This document shows positions 6,409-10,844 of a stretch of DNA of 10,844 bases, in pieces. This DNA comes from an uncultured Clostridia bacterium (GTDB lineage: Bacteria; Bacillota; Clostridia; TANB77; CAG-508): NCBI GenBank assembly GCA_948663505.1, contig CAPNAQ010000053.1, positions 1-10,844 of the forward strand, written 5' to 3'. A model generated the notes under the pieces. That model was not told the DNA's origin and searched no databases. It saw nothing but the letters and a program-made list of their open reading frames with translations. A program made the translations under genes and the position numbers. Every line of letters starts with the position of its first letter. Position 1 is the stretch's first letter.

Positions 6409-7509
6409 TTATCTTCCTTTGTATCGTTCTTCTTTATTACTCCTATAACTAATAAGCTCTTCACTAATAAGCTGTTTGTATGGAATAAAAACACTTTCTT
6501 CGCTTTTTAACTCTTGTTCATGAAATTTACGTAATAACATTTCATCTACATCAATTAGATATTTTCCTTTATCTATATCTAAAACTAAACATCTTATATA
6601 TCGTGTTTCCTCATTATCATTTTCTTTTATTTTCTTCCATACTTTTTTTCTTGCTTCTGGTCCCAATTTAATATCTACTATTTCTTTCATATATTCATAT
6701 AATCCTTGTGAATCAATGTCACTTTCTTCTTTTAAAATTTCAATTGCATACTTTAAAAAAGCAATATTGTCAGCTTCTTCTATTTGATTTAAATTTTGAT
6801 TTCTTATGTCTATTTCATTTTCTAATTTTTTAATAGCATCTTTATTTTTCCCCTCATTGAATTTATCTAATGCTCTTTTAAATTCTTTGTTTTTATCATC
6901 CAAAATTATAATCCCTTCTGCAGTTAATCCTGTTTTTAATCTTGTAAGATCTTTTATACTATTAAAATCATCTAAATCTAATGTTATACTATATTCATTA
7001 CAAGTCACTCCAACAAAATAATGAGTAAGTGCTTTGTCCCAAAGTATTGTAACATAAAAATGTTTATCATCTTTAAATAATTCTATAAGAGCTTTTGCAA
7101 GATATCTAGATACTTCATAGCAAACCCTTCTATTATGTTGTTCTCTATTTTCTTTCCATTCTTGGTTAACATCTCTACCATACCAATCAGGTAATGTATA
7201 TGTGTCATCATCAACCTTTTGTATATATGATATTAAATTGTCATCATATACATAGTCTTTACATAGTTTTTCATATATTAATAAAATCTTTTCTTCATTA
7301 CTTAATTGAGTGTTTTTAGATAAACTATCAACCAATATTTGTATTTGATTTGGTATTTCCCATTCTACTTTATCATATACTATATTTTCATTTAAATTTT
7401 CTTTGATTTCATATTCTTCTTTTGGATTTAATACAATTATATGTTTTCTTCTAAAACATGTTGTTACTAAATTATTTAACTTAATAATTTGTTGCATATT
7501 AATACTCAT
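6409..7509 (-). CDS. Transglutaminase/papain-like protein, paralogue 2
   Basis: A 366-aa cytoplasmic protein without signal peptide or membrane helix. The central part shows a cysteine-protease-like or transglutaminase-like triad order: C130 in NRRVCYE, H163 in LTHYFVG, and D178 in the LDLDDF strand. DWYGR (108-112) precedes the Cys. After the triad, FNSIKDLTRLK (182-192) and GLT (194-196) are almost identical to the neighbouring paralogue. A helical lysine/glutamate-rich section (about 210-300) follows. The C-terminal domain starts with RYIRCLVLDID (303-313) and carries an extra basic tail of about 15 residues that the paralogue lacks. The ATG at 7509 has AAGGA about 11 bases upstream. The reaction could be amide hydrolysis, deamidation or acyl transfer. 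The fold is inferred from the motif order only, and no named family is claimed. It starts 37 bases after paralogue 1. Confidence 0.75.
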   Translation of the reverse strand: MSINMQQIIKLNNLVTTCFRRKHIIVLNPKEEYEIKENLNENIVYDKVEWEIPNQIQILVDSLSKNTQLSNEEKILLIYEKLCKDYVYDDNLISYIQKVDDDTYTLPDWYGRDVNQEWKENREQHNRRVCYEVSRYLAKALIELFKDDKHFYVTILWDKALTHYFVGVTCNEYSITLDLDDFNSIKDLTRLKTGLTAEGIIILDDKNKEFKRALDKFNEGKNKDAIKKLENEIDIRNQNLNQIEEADNIAFLKYAIEILKEESDIDSQGLYEYMKEIVDIKLGPEARKKVWKKIKENDNEETRYIRCLVLDIDKGKYLIDVDEMLLRKFHEQELKSEESVFIPYKQLISEELISYRSNKEERYKGR

Positions 7510-7546
7510 TTTATTTTCATCCTTTTTCTATAAATTTGGTAGTATT

Positions 7547-8560
7547 TTATCCACCATAATAAAGATATTTATTTTCCTCAGGGTTAAATACAAAAGTATT
7601 CTTATCTAATTTTTCTTTACTAACTACATTTAATGTTTTATCTACACTATCAAGTAAATATGTATTAAGATTAAAGTCAAAAATTAAGCACCTTACATAT
7701 CTTTTTTCATTGTCATCTTTAATTTCTTTCCATATTTTTTCTATTTCAATTTCTTCATTTTCAATTATAGCTCTCATATATTCCATAAATCCTTGTGAAT
7801 CAATATTATAGTTATTTAATATCTCAATAATACTTTTAAAATATTTAATAGTATCTATTCCTTTTAATTTTTCTTTTACTTTGACAACTTCAGATAATTC
7901 ATTTAATTTTTTATTATTGAATTTATCAATAGCTTTTTGAAATATTTGAAAATCATCTCTTAGTATTCTTATTCCATTGATGGTTAGTCCTAATTTTAAT
8001 CTTGTAAGATCTTTTATATTATTAAAATCATCTAAATCTAAAATAATACTGTATTCATTACTAGTTAATCCTACAAAATAGTGTAAATTTTCTTTATCTC
8101 CAACCATAAAAGCTTCAAAATTGTTATAATCTTTTATTAGTTCATTTATTGCTTTAGCATAAAATCTGGCAAATTCATAACATACTCTTCTATTATGTTT
8201 TTTTCGGTTTTCTTTCCATTTTTCATCAATTATTCTACCATACCAATCTACAGCAATGTATTTTATATTATTTATATCACTAGAATCTCTTTTAAAAAAA
8301 TATAATACATTATCATCATATATATAATTCAAACATATATATTTATAAATCTCCAAAATTTTATCTTCAAAACTTAGTGTTTTTTCTTTTGATAATTTGT
8401 TTACAATGTTTTGAATTCCATCTTCTAATTCCCATTTTACTTGATCATATTCAATCCAGTCCTCAGTAAGAGCTCTACCAGGTTCTAATATTATTTTATA
8501 GTTTCCTTCTAATGATTGACTTACTTCATTATAAAAATGTTTTATTTTATCATCCTTCAT
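7547..8560 (-). CDS. Transglutaminase/papain-like protein, paralogue 1
   Basis: A 337-aa cytoplasmic protein aligned over its whole length with the next gene. Its triad candidates are C127 (NRRVCYEFARFYAKA), H160 (LHYFVGL) and D175 (ILDLDDF). The block DLDDFNNIKDLTRLKLGLT (175-193) is the best conserved stretch of the pair, and DWYGR (105-109) is also shared. The C-terminal domain opens with RYVRCLIFDF (287-296). An ATG at 8575 in the same frame gives five more residues, but GGAGG (8573-8569) overlaps that codon and sits 8 bases before the ATG at 8560, so 8560 is the start. It follows the 109-aa gene by 34 bases. Function is unknown. The absence of a secretion signal suggests an intracellular protein or small-molecule amide substrate. 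Confidence 0.75.
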   Translation of the reverse strand: MKDDKIKHFYNEVSQSLEGNYKIILEPGRALTEDWIEYDQVKWELEDGIQNIVNKLSKEKTLSFEDKILEIYKYICLNYIYDDNVLYFFKRDSSDINNIKYIAVDWYGRIIDEKWKENRKKHNRRVCYEFARFYAKAINELIKDYNNFEAFMVGDKENLHYFVGLTSNEYSIILDLDDFNNIKDLTRLKLGLTINGIRILRDDFQIFQKAIDKFNNKKLNELSEVVKVKEKLKGIDTIKYFKSIIEILNNYNIDSQGFMEYMRAIIENEEIEIEKIWKEIKDDNEKRYVRCLIFDFNLNTYLLDSVDKTLNVVSKEKLDKNTFVFNPEENKYLYYGG

Positions 8561-8594
8561 TTTAAATTCCTCCATTAAACATTATAATATATTT

Positions 8595-8924
8595 TTATTT
8601 TCTTTTTTTGAATAGATTATCAGAGCTATAAATATTATATTTTATAGTTACATTATCATCATCTATCTTTATTTTACCTTTATTTAATAAATCATAGAAT
8701 ACATTTAAAGATGTTAGTTTTCTATACACATTTTCTAAATTATATTGTTTTACTCCAACATTTTTCAATACTTCATAAGCTCTTAATTTATCGACCTTGA
8801 AGAAAAAGGCTTCATCTTCTAAATCTTTTTGTATTTTCAAATTTTCTTTATAATTAATATTTTTATCTTTTAGCAATTTTAACATAGCTTTGTTCATCAC
8901 AACTATAACTTTGAATTCATCCAC
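8595..8924 (-). CDS. Unrecognised 109-aa protein, first gene of accessory operon
   Basis: This product is not recognised. It is a soluble, charged alpha/beta-looking protein: a beta-strand FKVIVVMNKAMLKLL at the start, a FFFKVDKLRAYEVLKNVGV segment in the middle, then a helix (YRKLTSLNVFYDLLNKG) and a short strand before a basic end (LFKKRK). It has no Cys, signal peptide or membrane helix. AAGGAG (8940-8935) lies 10 bases before the GTG at 8924. An earlier in-frame GTG at 8945 lies upstream of that site and has no ribosome binding site of its own. It leads an operon of five genes with short gaps, 34 bases ahead of the first transglutaminase-like gene. Its size and position would suit an inhibitor, adaptor or substrate of the paralogous pair, but that is only a guess. 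Confidence 0.7.
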   Translation of the reverse strand: MDEFKVIVVMNKAMLKLLKDKNINYKENLKIQKDLEDEAFFFKVDKLRAYEVLKNVGVKQYNLENVYRKLTSLNVFYDLLNKGKIKIDDDNVTIKYNIYSSDNLFKKRK

Positions 8925-8972
8925 TTTTTTATTTCTCCTTTTCACATAACTTATAAAATATAGTTAATTATA

Positions 8973-9001
8973 ATTATATCATTAAAAACATTGATTGTCA
9001 T
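8973..9001 (-). promoter_or_regulatory. Accessory operon promoter
   Basis: On the minus strand ATGACA (9001-8996) and TATAAT (8978-8973) are separated by 17 bases, one base off the sigma-A consensus in total. The predicted start near 8966 leaves a leader of about 40 bases before the GTG of the 109-aa gene. No operator-like dyad stands out. Confidence 0.7.
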
Positions 9002-9060
9002 TAAAATATAACAATTTTTTTGTAGTTATTGTATAATGATACTAATATTGTATTTTATAA

Positions 9061-9183
9061 AAATGCTACTATATAAATAGTTATGTAGTATCAAATGTAA
9101 CTGGAGGATGTTTAGAAATTCTTATAAAATATAATGAGGAAGTATTGCATTGTACAGTAACACAGGATAAAAATTATTTCTAA
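9061..9183 (+). pseudogene. Possible decayed coding remnant in the intergenic gap
   Basis: An open frame of 40 codons with no ATG, GTG or TTG near its 5' end. Its base use is richer in G and C than the flanking AT-rich DNA. The conceptual peptide from about 9085 includes NVTGGCLEILIKYNEE (9094-9141) and then VLHCTVTQDKNYF before a TAA. It reads like the C-terminal end of a real protein, but I recognise no family. It could also be the body of a small RNA, since a TATAAT lies upstream at 9032-9037. Confidence 0.3.
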
Positions 9184-9189
9184 AAATTA

Positions 9190-9218
9190 TTTTAATTTAC
9201 CATAAAATGATGTATAAT
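9190..9218 (+). promoter_or_regulatory. Weak putative promoter of the recombinase gene
   Basis: TATAAT at 9213-9218 is a perfect -10 hexamer directly preceded by TG. At 17-base spacing the -35 is only TTTTAA (9190-9195). The expected start is about 70 bases before the ATG at 9295. It is assigned mainly on position. Confidence 0.4.
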
Positions 9219-9294
9219 CAATAATAAATTTAGAAGTAACAATTCAAACTCAAAATAATAAATATATAAAAAGCAGAAAAGGAAGTGTAAAAAC

Positions 9295-10278
9295 ATGATA
9301 AATCATGAAGAAAATCCAGACTATTTAAATTCATTTTTAGATTATACTATAACAATATTAAATAAATCTCCAAACACTGTTAAAGAATATAATTATGATC
9401 TAGCAATGTTTTTAAAATATATAAAAATAAGATTTAACATGACAAAAGAGGAAGATTTTTCTAATATAGAAATAAAAGATATTACTCTTGATACAATTAA
9501 AAAAATCAAATTAGATGACATTCATGCTTTTTTAAGTTATTTAACAAATACTTATCATAGTAAAGCTACTACAAGAGCTAGAAAAGTCTCTAGTATTAGA
9601 GTATTCTTTAACTATTTAAGTGCTAAAGCTAATTTGATAGAAATAAATCCTGCACAAAATTTAGAAACACCAAAACTAGATAAGAGATTGCCTAAATATC
9701 TAAGTTTAGAAGATAGTCAAAAATTATTAAATGTAACATCAAATGAAGATAATAGAAATTATAAAAGGGATTATGCAATTATTACATTATTTTTAAATTG
9801 TGGAATGCGTTTATCTGAACTAGTTGGTATTAATATTAATGATATAGATTTTAGTGATTGTAAAATGACTGTAATTGGTAAAGGAAACAAAGAACGTGAT
9901 GTATATCTAAATAAAGCATGTATGAGAGCTATTAAAGATTATATAGATGTTAGACCTAAAGATGGGATAAAAACTGATAAGAAAAATTCTAAACAAGCTT
10001 TATTTTTAAGTGAACGAAAAGAGAGAATTAGTAATAGAACTGTTCAATATATTGTAGAAAAAGAACTTCTATCAGCAGGATTGGATACTAAAAAATATTC
10101 TGTTCATAAGTTAAGACATACTGCTGCTACTTTAATGTATCAATATGGAAATGTAGATATTAGAGCATTACAGGAAGTTTTAGGACATGAGAGTATTTCT
10201 ACAACTGAAATCTATACTCATGTTGCTAATCAACAGGCTAGAAATGCTGTTGAAAGTAATCCTCTAGCTAATATATAA
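9295..10278 (+). CDS. xerC: XerC/XerD-type tyrosine recombinase
   Basis: A 327-aa site-specific DNA recombinase that cuts and rejoins DNA through a 3'-phosphotyrosine. The N-terminal core-binding SAM-like domain spans about residues 9-110 (NTVKEYNYDLAMFLKYI at 27-43), the catalytic domain about 135-315. All six catalytic positions are present: R172 (GMRLSEL), K196 (GKGNKERDV), H271 and R274 (HKLRH), H298 (LGHES) and nucleophile Y307 (EIYTH). The end, NAVESNPLANI, resembles clostridial chromosomal Xer proteins rather than phage integrases. An AGGAAG site lies about 10 bases before the ATG. The convergent neighbour is a YneA-like SOS gene, a setting I associate with the chromosomal Xer gene next to lexA in clostridia. 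A role in chromosome dimer resolution is likely; an accessory recombinase is the alternative. The choice of XerC over XerD is not certain. Confidence 0.9.
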   Translation: MINHEENPDYLNSFLDYTITILNKSPNTVKEYNYDLAMFLKYIKIRFNMTKEEDFSNIEIKDITLDTIKKIKLDDIHAFLSYLTNTYHSKATTRARKVSSIRVFFNYLSAKANLIEINPAQNLETPKLDKRLPKYLSLEDSQKLLNVTSNEDNRNYKRDYAIITLFLNCGMRLSELVGININDIDFSDCKMTVIGKGNKERDVYLNKACMRAIKDYIDVRPKDGIKTDKKNSKQALFLSERKERISNRTVQYIVEKELLSAGLDTKKYSVHKLRHTAATLMYQYGNVDIRALQEVLGHESISTTEIYTHVANQQARNAVESNPLANI

Positions 10279-10320
10279 TTAAATACTATGTATCAAATAG
10301 ACTTTGTATTATAAACTGGT

Positions 10321-10380
10321 GTCAGAAGTCATAGCTATGATAAAATCTCTAAAAAATTTTCTATAACTTTGATTTCTGAC
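10321..10380 (+). repeat. Inverted repeat between convergent genes, possible terminator
   Basis: Arms GTCAGAAGTCA (10321-10331) and TGATTTCTGAC (10370-10380) pair over 11 positions. Ten are Watson-Crick and one is a G-U in plus-strand RNA (a mismatch in minus-strand RNA). The 38-base interior can pair further (AAAAT with ATTTT). The following tail CTATCACTTTTATTTATAAA is only moderately T-rich, so termination of the recombinase transcript is plausible but not clear. Confidence 0.45.
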
Positions 10381-10389
10381 CTATCACTT

Positions 10390-10686
10390 TTATTTATAAA
10401 TTGGAATTTTTATTTTTTCTCCTTCATTTAATTTTGAATTTGATATATTATTTATACTTTTTAATTCACTTATAATTTCCCTAATATCTTTATTTTCAAA
10501 ATACTTGTTATTTGAAACTTGTTGCTCAGCAATACTCCATAAAGTATCTCCTGAATAAATATAATCTTCTTTATAAGTAATTTCAACTTTTGAATATGTA
10601 TTCTTTGAAAAAATCATTAATGCTCCTAAAACAATTATTATTATACTAATTGTTCTTATAAATTTCCCCTTATTTACTATTTTCAT
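10390..10686 (-). CDS. yneA: YneA-like SOS cell-division inhibitor (membrane-anchored LysM protein)
   Basis: A 98-aa protein with one N-terminal membrane anchor (about residues 10-27, IRTISIIIIVLGALMIF) and a single LysM domain outside the membrane (about 42-97: YSGDTLWSIAEQ at 43-54, then NEGEKIKIPIY). This is the size and layout of YneA, which delays cell division during the SOS response in Bacillus by acting at the septum. AGGAGG at 10700-10695 is 8 bases before the ATG. The promoter at 10749-10777 overlaps LexA-box-like sites, which strengthens the assignment. A short LysM wall-binding protein of other function is the alternative, because LysM alone is not diagnostic. Confidence 0.78.
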   Translation of the reverse strand: MKIVNKGKFIRTISIIIIVLGALMIFSKNTYSKVEITYKEDYIYSGDTLWSIAEQQVSNNKYFENKDIREIISELKSINNISNSKLNEGEKIKIPIYK

Positions 10687-10723
10687 TATAATTACCTCCT
10701 ATTAGTACAAACATATTATTTAA

Positions 10724-10735
10724 GAATACATGTTT
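10724..10735. promoter_or_regulatory. LexA-box-like site 1 (yneA leader)
   Basis: GAATACATGTTT fits the Bacillota SOS box core GAAC-N4-GTTY with one mismatch (GAAT), and its centre ACAT fits the preferred RNRY. It lies just downstream of the predicted yneA transcription start, where LexA would block elongation or initiation. Confidence 0.55.
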
Positions 10736-10748
10736 GCTTGTTGAGATA

Positions 10749-10777
10749 ATTATAAGCGAACATTTATTTTTTGTCAA
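10749..10777 (-). promoter_or_regulatory. yneA-like gene promoter
   Basis: On the minus strand TTGACA (10777-10772) and TATAAT (10754-10749) are perfect consensus hexamers with an ideal 17-base spacer. Such a strong promoter in front of a potentially lethal division inhibitor implies tight repression, consistent with the LexA-like sites over it. Confidence 0.8.
10758..10769. promoter_or_regulatory. LexA-box-like site 2 (in promoter spacer)
   Basis: GAACATTTATTT, preceded by C, matches GAAC-N4-GTTY with one mismatch (A for G) and has the intact CGAAC half. It lies inside the 17-base spacer of the yneA-like promoter. It may also control a divergent gene, expected to be lexA, beyond the right edge; no start codon with a ribosome binding site for such a gene is visible before position 10844. 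Confidence 0.5.
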
Positions 10778-10844
10778 TAGTTTTTTTAAATTTTTTTATT
10801 TTTTTATATACACTATAAAACTAAAGAAATTGCTGATTTATAAA

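Larger units (their letters stand above)
8925..9294. other. 370-base divergent intergenic region
   Basis: This gap separates the leftward accessory operon from the rightward recombinase gene. It holds the leftward promoter (8973-9001), the possible coding remnant (9061-9183) and a weak rightward promoter (9190-9218). A twofold repeat of TAAAAATTATTT (near 9167-9192) lies at the end of the remnant. No inverted repeats typical of an insertion sequence, no att-like duplication and no tRNA were seen. Confidence 0.5.

Noticed and set aside
6360..6494. Longer N-terminus for the DUF84-like protein
   Set aside because: The extension overlaps the upstream gene, is unrelated to the family, and the conserved N-terminal strand begins right at the ATG at 6359 after GGGAGG.
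6054..7609. Plus-strand open frames opposite the DUF84 and transglutaminase-like genes
   Set aside because: They overlap well-supported minus-strand genes completely or almost so, and have no ribosome binding site or recognisable protein.
9032..9037. TATAAT as a firm plus-strand promoter
   Set aside because: No acceptable -35 hexamer lies at 16 to 18 bases, and TATAAT occurs by chance in DNA this AT-rich.
9106..9135. GGAGG-ATG start of a small gene
   Set aside because: The frame beginning at that ATG closes after eight codons.
9295..10278. Recombinase as the integrase of a mobile element covering the accessory operon
   Set aside because: No att-like direct repeats, excisionase or other mobile genes are seen. 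The protein and its SOS neighbour look like a chromosomal Xer locus.

Overview
The window is AT-rich on both strands. It has strong AGGAGG-type ribosome binding sites, consensus sigma-A promoters, and occasional TTG and GTG starts. Together with a CadC-type repressor, P1B-ATPases and a Xer-recombinase / YneA-like pair with LexA-box-like sites, this points to a low-GC Bacillota, most likely a clostridial lineage. No rRNA, tRNA, CRISPR array or insertion sequence was seen.

Right to left along the minus strand there are two gene blocks. Block 1 (119-5257) is a heavy-metal efflux locus. It is transcribed from a near-perfect promoter at 5228-5257 that is overlaid by two inverted repeats. The gene order is a CadC/SmtB-type repressor with both classical metal sites, a free-standing heavy-metal-binding (HMA) domain with a TTG start, a Zn/Cd/Pb-type P1B-ATPase that lacks its own HMA domain, a CopZ-like copper chaperone, and a CopA-type Cu(+)-ATPase. 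The copZ-copA pair probably also has its own promoter and an operator-like palindrome (2648-2681).

Block 2 (5288-9001) is an accessory five-gene operon with its own promoter (8973-9001) and a clear intrinsic terminator (5288-5328). It encodes an unrecognised 109-aa protein, two tandem paralogous cytoplasmic proteins with a transglutaminase/papain-like Cys-His-Asp signature, a divergent DUF84-type (inosine/xanthosine triphosphatase-like) protein, and a 122-aa small protein of unknown function. This is the part most likely to be an undescribed system. The enzyme chemistry can be guessed at, but the biological role cannot.

Beyond a 370-base gap holding a promoter and a possible decayed coding remnant, a complete tyrosine recombinase of the XerC/XerD type reads on the plus strand. 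It faces a convergent gene for a small membrane-anchored LysM protein resembling the SOS cell-division inhibitor YneA. The YneA-like promoter overlaps two LexA-box-like sequences, so a divergent lexA gene is expected just past the right edge. A third SOS-box-like sequence overlaps a TATAAT at the extreme left edge (58-73).
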